A stretch of DNA of 46,234 nt from JAFGSZ01 sp964492185 (GTDB lineage Bacteria; Bacteroidota; Bacteroidia; Bacteroidales; UBA10428), in the NCBI GenBank assembly GCA_964492185.1, contig CAZBJH010000013.1, positions 1 through 46,234 on the forward strand, read 5' to 3'. The notes under the pieces were generated by a model. That model worked only from the letters and a program-made list of their open reading frames with translations. It had not been told where the DNA came from and searched no databases. Below, one piece after another: positions 26,215-34,272 of this stretch (the first letter of the stretch is position 1; each line of letters starts with the position of its first letter). The translations under genes and the position numbers were made by a program.

Positions 26215-27927
26215 TTATTCAATAAACTGTTCTGCATAATAGCTTGAAGTAAGGGGCTCGCCGGTGGCATTTTCGATCATTTCATTCCAGTGGTAACTCG
26301 CTCCGGGATAAAATACATATTCCTGCAGGTAATCACCTATGCCCGGATTGTTAGAAAAGTTGTCATAGTATGGATCTTCACTCATAAGGATTTCACTTCC
26401 TATATAACTAACAAGTTGTGAAGCTAGTAATTCGCCAAGTAAATAATTATGGTAGTAACATGGATATAAGGCTATATGGACCTTAGCGGCCCAGTCGGGA
26501 TTATTTCTTCCTTCCGGTTGCCGTAACAGCTGATAGTTTTCCACCAGGTCACGCCAAAGGGCATTGAGGTCCTGATCAGGATTCTCATAGAGCTGTTTTT
26601 CGAAACGATACATTACCTGGCACCAGCGGGAGAACACCAGTTGTCCGACCCTCAGGTTTGCATGCAGGTCATCTTCGAGTTCTTCCATTTCATTTTCGAG
26701 TTCTTCAGTTTCATCCTCGTCATTACCTGTATTTTCAATGATCCATTCCGGATTTGAGTATAATCTTCCGAACATATTGGCAATAGCTTCCGTGGTAAAA
26801 GCATGTGCATGTGTACGCAGGAAATACGGAAGTTCAGGGTCATTGTATTTCGAATATACACCGTGGCCTAATTCATGTAACATGGTATTCATCCAATTAC
26901 CATTGCTTTGGATATTGGCCAGGATCCTTACGTCACCTTTCCTGTCGATATCTGTACAGTATGCATGCTGGTTTTTCCCCTCTTTCTCAAAGAGATCGCT
27001 GTTTTTCAGGATATCATCAACAGGAAGGCCTATTCCTTCGTAATAATCCCTGCTGATTGCCACTATATCTTTATTCTTGTAATATTTGTCAACATCAACA
27101 TTAAATATCTCGGGAGCCTCCTGGAAAAACCGGTTCTGATAATGCCAGGGCCTTAATTCTTTTATTTTTACATTATACCGGCCGGCAAGGTATTGATCAA
27201 TTTCCTTTTTTACTTCCGCGAAGGTCTCTCCGGTCAGTTCATCCAGCTCATTAAACAGTGATAGAACATCTTCCGGATCCTGCTCGCTTAGTTTTAATGA
27301 CATTTCATGATAATTAGTGAAACCGAGCTCCCGGGCCAGTTTATTTCTCAATTTAACGAGCTTAACCACATCTTCCGCTACTTCATCTCCGATAACCTTA
27401 CTTGCGAGCCATGCCTTTTTCAGGGCTGATTTGTCTGTTGATTTTTTCAGGATGTTCTCCAACTGGTTATCAGTATACTGATCTCCTTCAATGCTTGCCC
27501 TGAAGCCGGTATATTTCTTTTCCAGGGCTGTTTCAGCCTGGATGATCTCTTCCAGAAGGAGAGGGTCTGCCTGATTTCCCAGAAATTTATTATACAACAG
27601 ATCAAGCTGCCGCTTCAGTAATTCATTATCAATACTGTCCTTTTCCTTAATGGTCTGCAACTGATTAAAACGCTCTTTACCCGAGTAGATACCTGCCAGT
27701 TTGATCTGCAATTCGGCAGCTTTTTTAAATGCTTCCTCATTGCCGCTGATGTTGGCTTTGTGCCAAACAATGTTCAATTCTGTCGATAAAGGAATAACAT
27801 CTTTTTCCAGGCTGTCTATGAATACGGCCAGTTCCTCTTCAACCTTGCCGGGTTCTGAAATACACTGCATAAATAATAAAATGGATAATGTTGTGATCAA
27901 AGCCAATTGTATACCTGAAGTTCTCAT
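26215..27927 (-). CDS. M2/M3-type zinc metallopeptidase lipoprotein
   Basis: Predicted gluzincin oligopeptidase or peptidyl dipeptidase, exported and probably lipid-anchored. Counted from the ATG at 27927 (570 residues): a hydrophobic leader ending LLFMQCIS, a long helical body, and the zinc site HELGH at 351-355. The third ligand is E380 in HAFTTEAIANMF, 25 residues after the second His, as in this clan. C-terminal helices contain FYPGASYHWNEMIENATGEPL. The frame continues upstream to 27987, but the signal segment shows the start at 27927. Glutamine before the cysteine is unusual for a lipobox, as in the Pcm-like protein. It is probably a single gene and the substrate is unknown. Confidence 0.87.
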   Translation of the reverse strand: MRTSGIQLALITTLSILLFMQCISEPGKVEEELAVFIDSLEKDVIPLSTELNIVWHKANISGNEEAFKKAAELQIKLAGIYSGKERFNQLQTIKEKDSIDNELLKRQLDLLYNKFLGNQADPLLLEEIIQAETALEKKYTGFRASIEGDQYTDNQLENILKKSTDKSALKKAWLASKVIGDEVAEDVVKLVKLRNKLARELGFTNYHEMSLKLSEQDPEDVLSLFNELDELTGETFAEVKKEIDQYLAGRYNVKIKELRPWHYQNRFFQEAPEIFNVDVDKYYKNKDIVAISRDYYEGIGLPVDDILKNSDLFEKEGKNQHAYCTDIDRKGDVRILANIQSNGNWMNTMLHELGHGVYSKYNDPELPYFLRTHAHAFTTEAIANMFGRLYSNPEWIIENTGNDEDETEELENEMEELEDDLHANLRVGQLVFSRWCQVMYRFEKQLYENPDQDLNALWRDLVENYQLLRQPEGRNNPDWAAKVHIALYPCYYHNYLLGELLASQLVSYIGSEILMSEDPYYDNFSNNPGIGDYLQEYVFYPGASYHWNEMIENATGEPLTSSYYAEQFIE

Positions 27928-28203
27928 TTTTATTAATTTAAATATAACATCCAATATTAGTTGATTTTCGGATGATCTGCAATACAATATTCATCTATTA
28001 GTAAGAAAACATTATTTTTACTCAAATTGAATGGTTCTTGCTTATAATTGATAACGGGTTTTTACTGAATAAAGCGCTTTTTCAAAGTGTTTAAAACGCT
28101 TATTCCGGGAACAGATTGCTGTCAAAATGACAAAATTGCATGGCAAATAAAAGGGTGGTAAAGAATTTGCTGGTGATTATTGTATAATTAAAACATAAAA
28201 GAG

Positions 28204-28908
28204 ATGATAGGATACGGACATATTTTAATTTTTGCGGTATTCATGATCCTGAGCATGGTCATCGGGCAACAATTGAAATCAAGGTTCAGGAAGTATTCAA
28301 AAATACCTGTCAATTATGGCATGAGCGGTAAGGATGTGGCGGAAAAGATGTTACATGATAATGAAATTTATGACGTAAGTGTTGTTCCTGTTAAGGGGCA
28401 GTTGAGTGATCATTATAATCCACAAACAAAAAAAGTAAGCTTAAGTCCTGATGTGTACTACGGGCAAAGTGTGTCAGCAGCTGCGGTTGCTGCGCATGAA
28501 TGCGGGCATGCAGTGCAGCATAAACATGCATATGCATTTCTGAAGTTGCGAAGTGCTCTTGTACCCGTACAAAATGTTAGTGCCAAAGTATTGAATTTCA
28601 TTTTTATTTCTATGTTCTTTGGTTTTATGTTTTTGCCCGGCTTAATAAGTATTGATACTGCTTTAATCATTATTGCAGCATGTTATGGGGTTTTCACATT
28701 ATTTGCTTTTGTTACTTTGCCGGTTGAGATCAATGCCAGTCAACGGGCACTTGCCTGGCTCAACAGCAGTGGAATAACCAGCAGGTCAACATACCCGCAG
28801 GCCAAAGATGCATTAAAATGGGCTGCCTATACTTATGTTGTTGCTGCCTTATCTTCATTGGCAATGCTGTTGTATTACCTATCATTACTGGCAGGCAGGA
28901 GAAGTTAA
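28204..28908 (+). CDS. zinc-dependent membrane protease, YugP family
   Basis: A 234-residue membrane protein of the YugP-type neutral zinc peptidase family. It has an N-terminal membrane helix (HILIFAVFMILSMVIGQQ), then a catalytic segment with AAHECGHAVQH (HECGH at 98-102). Two further hydrophobic stretches (about 130-180) and a final one (about 207-227) follow. The preceding SDHYNPQTKKVSLSPDVYYGQSV is typical of the family. The upstream 216-base gap separates it from the divergent peptidase gene. The biological substrate is unknown; members are thought to process membrane proteins. Start ATG at 28204 follows an AAAAGAG sequence that may serve as a weak ribosome site. Confidence 0.92.
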   Translation: MIGYGHILIFAVFMILSMVIGQQLKSRFRKYSKIPVNYGMSGKDVAEKMLHDNEIYDVSVVPVKGQLSDHYNPQTKKVSLSPDVYYGQSVSAAAVAAHECGHAVQHKHAYAFLKLRSALVPVQNVSAKVLNFIFISMFFGFMFLPGLISIDTALIIIAACYGVFTLFAFVTLPVEINASQRALAWLNSSGITSRSTYPQAKDALKWAAYTYVVAALSSLAMLLYYLSLLAGRRS

Positions 28909-28931
28909 TAATATTATACATTACTCCGGAT

Positions 28932-29750
28932 TCACTTATTTCTTTTCGCGGTGAAATTGATGCCGAAGTAGAAGAATTCTCTTAGAATGGCATATTTTGT
29001 CCAAATTTTTTGTTCCTGAGCAATAACGTCATCATAATTGCATTTCTTAAAACGGGAAGGAGGGAATAATCGTATGTATTCGTGGAAGCCGGGTTCAAAG
29101 CCATGGTTGTAAAGCAGTTTGGTCCATTTGTTGAGGCTTCGGGTATTCTCATTCCCGAAAAGTATGTTACGCTGCAGTTTGTCATCATATATCTTTATCA
29201 CTCTTTTGAAACCACGTTGTTTAAAGTTTTTTGCCCTGTTAAAAAGGTTGTTCCCGTTTTCTTCGCTTACCACCAGTTTTCCTTCTTTTTTCAGCGTGTT
29301 ACTGAAAATGTCAAGTGCGTCATGAACAGGTTCCAGATGATGGAGGGTGTCCTGGGCAAGAATGATGTCAAAACTCTCATCTTTTTCTTTCCTGTCGAAA
29401 ACATTTTCATATTTAATTTCAAGTGAATCTACATTACCGTATTTACTCCAGTATTCCAGACGCTTGCGAATCTTGTCGTAATAATACTCCAGTGTAGTGC
29501 CTAACACATCAAATCCGTTCAGAGCCAGTAATATGCTTGTTGTTGCATAACCACAACCCACATCCCAGATCTTTTTCGGAGGACCTGTCACTTGTTGTAA
29601 TACAAATTTCATCCGCTGATGAACATAGGCTTTTCGAAAGGCATATAAATCTTCGGAATTTACCAGCCGGTGATAATGTGTAAGGTCTTTATTTAGCTTA
29701 AGTTCTTTTATAAACAATTCCAGAAATTCATCTGCATTCATTCCCTGCAT
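28932..29750 (-). CDS. class I SAM-dependent methyltransferase
   Basis: A 272-residue soluble methyltransferase. SAM-binding motif I is IWDVGCGYATTSILLALNG (about residues 80-98). The acidic-loop region follows at GTTLEYYYDKIRKRLEYW, and DIILAQDTLHHLEP is the motif IV equivalent. The N-terminal helical part (1-75) and the C-terminal part rich in Lys and Phe do not show me the substrate. It is convergent with the YugP gene, 23 bases apart, and no biosynthetic partners are adjacent. Small molecule, lipid or protein could be the acceptor. Confidence 0.88.
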   Translation of the reverse strand: MQGMNADEFLELFIKELKLNKDLTHYHRLVNSEDLYAFRKAYVHQRMKFVLQQVTGPPKKIWDVGCGYATTSILLALNGFDVLGTTLEYYYDKIRKRLEYWSKYGNVDSLEIKYENVFDRKEKDESFDIILAQDTLHHLEPVHDALDIFSNTLKKEGKLVVSEENGNNLFNRAKNFKQRGFKRVIKIYDDKLQRNILFGNENTRSLNKWTKLLYNHGFEPGFHEYIRLFPPSRFKKCNYDDVIAQEQKIWTKYAILREFFYFGINFTAKRNK

Positions 29751-29875
29751 AAATTAATGATGTGTAACCCTAAAGTCCAGGAGTTTAACCAAAAATACGT
29801 GAATAATACAATTTGTGGTTATAAATATCGCTGCAATGTTAGTAAAAATAAGGCTAAAAACCGGATCCGGGTAAT

Positions 29876-29914
29876 AAAAAACCTCCGGCAGTTATAATTG
29901 CCGGAGGTTTTTTT
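29876..29914. terminator. strong bidirectional terminator
   Basis: Perfect 9-bp stem CCTCCGGCA/TGCCGGAGG with an 8-base loop, preceded by six A and followed by seven T. It can end the thioredoxin transcript on the minus strand. Confidence 0.92.
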
Positions 29915-29936
29915 ATATTTTATTTACCACTAAATA

Positions 29937-30059
29937 GTGTCTGTCCATAAAGTCCCATTTGCCGCGTTACGCTTGTCCGAAAATTGCTCATTTACGACTG
30001 GTAAACTCCGCGTTTTCGGACCGCGCGAGCCTTGCAAATGGAACCTTCTGAACAGACAC
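29937..30059 (+). repeat. 123-bp palindromic repeat, complete copy R5
   Basis: Nearly identical to R4 over the left 70 bases, with the inner arms GTCCGAAAA and TTTTCGGAC. Together with the terminator before it and the satellite after it, it fills the 361-base gap between the methyltransferase and DUF6132 genes. Confidence 0.9.
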
Positions 30060-30104
30060 ATGTCCGGTTAAACATTTTGACTACTTTATAGACAGACTCT
30101 AAAT
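30060..30104 (+). repeat. 45-base satellite of the 123-bp repeat
   Basis: Begins ATGTCCGGTTAAACATTTTG and ends TTTATAGACAGACTCTAA, an echo of the element terminus TTTATGGACAGACACTAA. The counterpart is 7632-7675 beside R2 on the minus strand. Confidence 0.65.
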
Positions 30105-30111
30105 AATGATA

Positions 30112-30348
30112 CTATTCTTTATTCTGGTCAGTGGCTTTTTTTGGTTTTCTTTTGTGTATCTGTTCCTGTACTACACTGCCTGTTAAATACCCGATAAGCA
30201 GTCCGTATGCCATACTGCCATACCAGTTGGAAGTGATCGGGCATGAACCGGAATTGCAACCAATATAATACCAGTAAAGATAACCGGCAAATCCGCCGAT
30301 CGCTACAAACAAAATGTATAGCCAGTATTTTTTAAACAGTTTATTCAA
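30112..30348 (-). CDS. DUF6132-like small membrane protein
   Basis: A 78-residue protein with two hydrophobic segments (about 8-27, YWLYILFVAIGGFAGYLYWY, and about 46-63). Between them is a short cysteine-containing loop, GCNSGSCPITSNWYGS, a pattern I associate with the small DUF6132 family of Bacteroidota. The tail is basic (HKRKPKK). It follows the thioredoxin gene by 25 bases on the same strand and is surely cotranscribed. A redox link through the two cysteines is an inference; no function is established to my knowledge. Confidence 0.75.
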   Translation of the reverse strand: MNKLFKKYWLYILFVAIGGFAGYLYWYYIGCNSGSCPITSNWYGSMAYGLLIGYLTGSVVQEQIHKRKPKKATDQNKE

Positions 30349-30373
30349 TACTAAAATATATTTATGGTTTATA

Positions 30374-30748
30374 TTACAATTTTACAGGTTCATTGACTTT
30401 TAATACATCGGCAATGGCTTTTTTAAAAGTTTCCTTTGGTAAAGCCCCCATTGCCATTTGAGGCTGACCTTCGGCCGGAACGAACAGGATCGAGGGTATG
30501 CTTTGAATACCAAATATCGAAGCGACTTCAGGTTGTTCTTCAGTATCTACCTTATAAATATTCAGCTTATCTCCGTATTCATCCTGCAATTCTTCCAGTA
30601 TTGGAGCAACCATTTTACAGGGCATACACCAGTCGGCATAAAAATCAATAATTGCCGGCTTATCTCCCTTGAATTTCCAATCTTTGTTTGTTTGATAATT
30701 AAAGATCTTTTCTTTGAATGTTTCGTTTGTCAAATGTTCTAGTTTCAT
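30374..30748 (-). CDS. trxA: thioredoxin
   Basis: A 124-residue thioredoxin-fold protein without signal peptide, so cytoplasmic. The active site is ADWCMPCKMVAPI with Cys41 and Cys44; the CMPC variant is usual for Bacteroidota thioredoxins. The cis-proline is in IQSIPSILF. It would reduce protein disulfides with electrons from thioredoxin reductase. It is the first gene of a two-gene operon with the DUF6132-like gene and ends at the bidirectional terminator near 29880. Confidence 0.94.
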   Translation of the reverse strand: MKLEHLTNETFKEKIFNYQTNKDWKFKGDKPAIIDFYADWCMPCKMVAPILEELQDEYGDKLNIYKVDTEEQPEVASIFGIQSIPSILFVPAEGQPQMAMGALPKETFKKAIADVLKVNEPVKL

Positions 30749-31035
30749 CGTATCTGTATTTTAATAGTTATTTCTTATTTCAGGACAAATCCCGTACCAA
30801 AGATACAAATATATAAATAAATAAATAAATACATATATATAATATAAAATAAATACAAAGATTTTAATAAACTTTAGGCAAAAAACCTGCACTTTACAAA
30901 CAATGAGACATTGTATTATGCTGGTTATAAATTTATTTTGTGTTTTTTAGCGGGCCTTGTTTACCAGAACATTAAATAAATTTGAGGCTATTGTATAGAA
31001 TAATATTGCTTTAATTTCTTCCCCGCGAACCGGGG
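30749..31035. other. AT-rich intergenic DNA upstream of thioredoxin
   Basis: No gene is seen. Around 30800-30860 it is almost pure A/T with AAAT-type short repeats. The thioredoxin promoter should be within its left part. Confidence 0.5.
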
Positions 31036-31642
31036 TTTCGAACTGCCTGCAAGGCAGTTCGACCTACTTTTTTATTCCCTACGGTCATGAGATCGCCTTC
31101 GGCTAAGTTGTCTTCCACACAAAAAAGCAGGCAAAAAAAGTCACCGTTCCACAAAAATCGCTTGATTTACTACGAAAGGTTTTCTCCCCGCGGAACCCAA
31201 ACTCACTCCTCCTTCGTCGTCGTTCGGACAGGGTTCCTCCAGGACCCCGCGACGAAAACCTTCCTTGAAATCTTACGCGATTTTTCTGAGACGGTTTCCG
31301 CTACTGCACAACTATATGCTAATTTCAATGAAGGTGGACTTTGAGAAACATAGGTTCCCTTCTGCATAGCATAGCTTATCATAAACAACGTAAATTTCTG
31401 ATAGCATCAACCTTTCCAAATAAATTATCACAAGAAACGGAACTCCGCCTTCATGATTTTCCGTTAAAAAAAATCAAGGTGGTCACCGTTAAAAAAATCG
31501 AGCTGTTCGACGTTAGGAGTTCTCGATTTTTAGGTGATCACCTTGATTTTTTAGGAAAATCCTGTCAGCGGCGGCGTTTTTTGCTTACTTTTTTTCGCTG
31601 CTGTAAAAAAGTAAGTCGAACCGCATGGGGAGCGGTTCGAAA
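31036..31642. mobile_element. 607-bp non-coding element with hairpin terminal inverted repeats
   Basis: The left end (31036-31073) is a hairpin, TCGAACTGCCT/AGGCAGTTCGA, followed by CCTACTTTTTT. The right end (31605-31642) is AAAAAAGTAAG followed by a hairpin TCGAACCGC/GCGGTTCGA. The ends are thus inverted copies in layout, and the hairpin stems have changed on both sides together. Inside is a nested palindrome (31467-31552): AAAAAATCAAGGTGGTCACC pairs 19 of 20 with its partner, and AAAAATCGAG with CTCGATTTTT. Short open frames exist but none resembles a protein I know. This may be a non-autonomous mobile element or a structured repeat. Confidence 0.55.
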
Positions 31643-31816
31643 CATTTGGCCCTTTGAAGGCATATATAATAAAAATAGTGTTTATAATAACAATGCTATT
31701 CTATATAAGAGCCAGATTTGATCTGAAACCAGGACATTAAACTGACAAAAGGTCAGTTTAATTGTGATTCGAGCTTATCATCAAAATAATTTTGGCGGTT
31801 TGATAAGTGGAAATTT

Positions 31817-31838
31817 GAGAGTTTATGGACAGACACTA
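31817..31838 (-). repeat. terminus of the 123-bp repeat family (fragment F3)
   Basis: On the minus strand, TAGTGTCTGTCCATAAAC stands directly at the end of the response regulator gene, and its TAG is that gene's stop codon. The rest of the element is missing. Confidence 0.7.
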
Positions 31839-33200
31839 ATTATTGCCGGGGACCTGGTTCGTTTCTATGTCGTATTGTTTGAGCTTATTGTAAAGGGTTT
31901 TCCTGTCAATATTCAGGATCTTGGCTGCTTTTGATTTGTTGTTATTAACCTTTGCCAACGTGTTCACGATAAGTTTTTTTTCTGCCTTCCATGATGCTTC
32001 TTTTAAATCAGTGGGTGATCGTTCAATACGGGCTTCTGCCGGCTCGTTTTCCTGGTAGTATTTAATTTCATCAGGCAGTAGGTCAACTGTAATGGTATTT
32101 TCGTCAGCAAGCAATATACTTCTTTTGATCACGTTTTTCAACTCTCTCAGGTTGCCATGCCAGGGATATTGCTGGATAAGATAAGTTGCTTCATCATCAA
32201 GCCCCATGACATTCTTTTGCAATTCCTCATTGGATAAAGAAATGAAATGGTCGGTAAAGATCAGGATATCTTCTTTTCGTTCACGAAGAGGGGGTATAAT
32301 TATTTTGAATTCATTAAGCCGGTGAAAAAGGTCTTCACGGAATTTTTTATTGATGACCTCTTTTTTAAGATCTTCGTTTGTGGCAGAAATAATGCGTACA
32401 TCAACTTTTATGTTTTTTGTATCGCCAACTCTGGTAACCACTCTTTCCTGAAGAGTTCGAAGCAATTTTACCTGTACATCATATGAAAGGTTCCCCACTT
32501 CATCCAGAAACAGTGTGCCGCCGTTTGCCTGTTCGAAAACGCCTGTTTTATTGGCAATCGCACCCGTGAAAGAACCTTTAATATGTCCGAAAAGCTCACT
32601 GTTTGCCAGTTCTTTTGGAATGGCACCGCAATCAAGAGCAATAAAAGGATTGTTTTTTCTTTTGCTTTTTAAATGAATAAGGCGTGCAATATATTCTTTT
32701 CCCGATCCGGTTTCACCCTGCAGGATCACACTCATATCTGTTGAAGAAACCAGGTTGGCAAGTTTAATAACCTCTTTGATCTTTTTACTTTCACCAACAA
32801 TGAATTGTTCGTGAAATATAGTTGAGCCTTTACCTGATGTGGTACCGGAAAGTGTTTTATTAAGAATATGCAGTATCTCTTCCTGCTGTATGGGTTTTGT
32901 TACATAATCAACAGCTCCGGCCTTCATCAGCTTAACGGCGAGACGGACATCTGCATAGGCAGTGATTATAATAACCTTTGTTTGAGGACTTTTCAATTTT
33001 ATCTTGTTCAACATCTCAAAACCATCACTGTCAGGCAGCCTGAAATCACATAATACCAAGTCATAAGTGATTTTTGATATTTTGTCTGTACCAGATTTGC
33101 CCGTAAAAGCTGATGTAGCATCAAATCCGTTATCATTCAGGTATTTTTCAAGAATACCACAGATATATGAATCATCGTCAATTATTAAGATCTTCTTCAC
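31836..33200 (-). CDS. NtrC-family sigma-54 response regulator
   Basis: Response regulator with three domains, counted from the GTG at 33200 (454 residues). The receiver (about 1-120) has acidic residues in ILIIDDD, phospho-acceptor Asp in LVLCDFRLPDSDGF and Lys in YVTKP. The AAA+ domain has GETGSGKE, then FGHIKGSFTGA, the sigma-54 contact loop, and GGTLFLDEVG. A Fis-type HTH ends it (NNKSKAAKILNIDRKTLYNKLKQ). The open frame continues upstream to 33251, but the receiver begins right at VKKILIIDDD, which favours GTG at 33200. No sensor kinase is adjacent. Its targets could include nearby stress genes, but no convincing binding sites are seen. Confidence 0.93.
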   Translation of the reverse strand: MKKILIIDDDSYICGILEKYLNDNGFDATSAFTGKSGTDKISKITYDLVLCDFRLPDSDGFEMLNKIKLKSPQTKVIIITAYADVRLAVKLMKAGAVDYVTKPIQQEEILHILNKTLSGTTSGKGSTIFHEQFIVGESKKIKEVIKLANLVSSTDMSVILQGETGSGKEYIARLIHLKSKRKNNPFIALDCGAIPKELANSELFGHIKGSFTGAIANKTGVFEQANGGTLFLDEVGNLSYDVQVKLLRTLQERVVTRVGDTKNIKVDVRIISATNEDLKKEVINKKFREDLFHRLNEFKIIIPPLRERKEDILIFTDHFISLSNEELQKNVMGLDDEATYLIQQYPWHGNLRELKNVIKRSILLADENTITVDLLPDEIKYYQENEPAEARIERSPTDLKEASWKAEKKLIVNTLAKVNNNKSKAAKILNIDRKTLYNKLKQYDIETNQVPGNN

Positions 33201-33360
33201 ACACAAAAAACTTTTTGAAAAATCAGCGCTTTGTTGCACTTTAAAATGCAAGATACGGATTAATATGCGAATATTAAGTCTTTTTATAATAATTTCAGGG
33301 AAGAAGATGAAAGCGGACAGACTATTGTTTTGCCGGTTCTGGTATAAACCATGATTATTT

Positions 33361-33900
33361 TCATTTGTCTGGGGATCCGGAAAAATAGTCTTTAATTGAA
33401 CGGGATTTTTCTATAAACCAGTGTTTGGTATCTTTCCACTTTTCGCCTGAATCTTTTTTTACTTCATCCAGTTTTATTTGCAGTTCGGTCTTTTTTATTT
33501 TCAGATCCGACAGGATTTTACGGGTTTTTTCCTTTGTTGATTCTCCTGCTTTATCCAGGCTTTTTTCCAGCTGTTCAATATGTATATTCAGATCATCGAT
33601 TATCTTTCCGGCATCCTCGATGAAGCTTTTTTTATCACCTTCAACATAGGCATAAACTGTTTCAAATTCAGCTTTTGCTGACAACCAGTTTTCATTATCC
33701 GAATTAACGAGCTTGTTAAAAGCGTCTTCAATTTTGTTTTGTTTACTTTTAAGATCAGTCAGCTCATTTTCCATTTCCCTGATCGCGGATCGCTTTTTGT
33801 TTATTTTGTCCATTAACCGCGATTCCGTATCATAGATCCCGGCCATGAGATTTTTTACCGCGGGTTCTTTTTTTTGTATGTAATTATATTTTGTTTCCAT
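33361..33900 (-). CDS. coiled-coil protein, possible sll1863-type stress protein
   Basis: A 179-residue, highly charged, almost wholly helical protein. Heptad-like patterns run from about residue 20 to 165 (LMDKINKKRSAIREMENELTDLK and later repeats), then a short tail KHWFIEKSRSIKDYFSG. It has no signal peptide. It resembles small apolipoprotein-like proteins annotated as sll1863-family stress response proteins, but coiled coils give many false resemblances. It is the last of three genes on the minus strand (baeRF, LapA-like, this one), 24 bases after the LapA-like gene. A membrane-associated stress role is an inference. Confidence 0.65.
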   Translation of the reverse strand: METKYNYIQKKEPAVKNLMAGIYDTESRLMDKINKKRSAIREMENELTDLKSKQNKIEDAFNKLVNSDNENWLSAKAEFETVYAYVEGDKKSFIEDAGKIIDDLNIHIEQLEKSLDKAGESTKEKTRKILSDLKIKKTELQIKLDEVKKDSGEKWKDTKHWFIEKSRSIKDYFSGSPDK

Positions 33901-33924
33901 TTCTCGCGGGTTTAAATTCTTGTA

Positions 33925-34263
33925 TTATAATTTTTCTTCTTCAGTTTTGTTTCCCGGATTGTTCAATTGTTGTGCATCTTCTTTTTTGCTTTTGTCATCT
34001 TTGGTAAACTCATTGACAATGCCTTCAAGCTGTTCAATGCGTTCATCTTTTTCTTCCAGCATTTTTTTTCTTTTTCTCCTGCCCGGTATGGATAATAAGT
34101 AACTAAGTAGTGCACCGGTAAATACGGCAATAACAATAAGTAAGGCCACATAACTTTTTATATCCCAGCGCCATAGCCTGAGAGTAACTTCATAGGCGTT
34201 TTGTACGGCAAACAATACAACTATGGTTAACAAAAGTAATGTCAGTATAAAATATTTTTGCAT
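33925..34263 (-). CDS. LapA-domain (DUF1049) membrane protein
   Basis: A 112-residue protein with two membrane helices (about 5-24, and 40-61 LLIVIAVFTGALLSYLLSI) and the family signature NAYEVTLRLWRWDI between them. It then has a basic turn GRRKRKKM and a charged coiled-coil tail to the end. In Proteobacteria, LapA-family proteins act with LapB in controlling LPS synthesis, but here no lapB is near and the stress operon is the context. It starts 9 bases after the baeRF gene, so the two are cotranscribed. Confidence 0.82.
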   Translation of the reverse strand: MQKYFILTLLLLTIVVLFAVQNAYEVTLRLWRWDIKSYVALLIVIAVFTGALLSYLLSIPGRRKRKKMLEEKDERIEQLEGIVNEFTKDDKSKKEDAQQLNNPGNKTEEEKL

Positions 34264-34272
34264 GATTATTTG

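Noticed and set aside
30790..30870. AT-rich short repeats as a replication origin
   Set aside because: There are no DnaA-box cluster and no origin-linked genes nearby.
31087..31721. Open frames of 60-126 codons within the hairpin-ended element
   Set aside because: Composition is odd, they cross the palindromes and show no known domain; probably chance frames.
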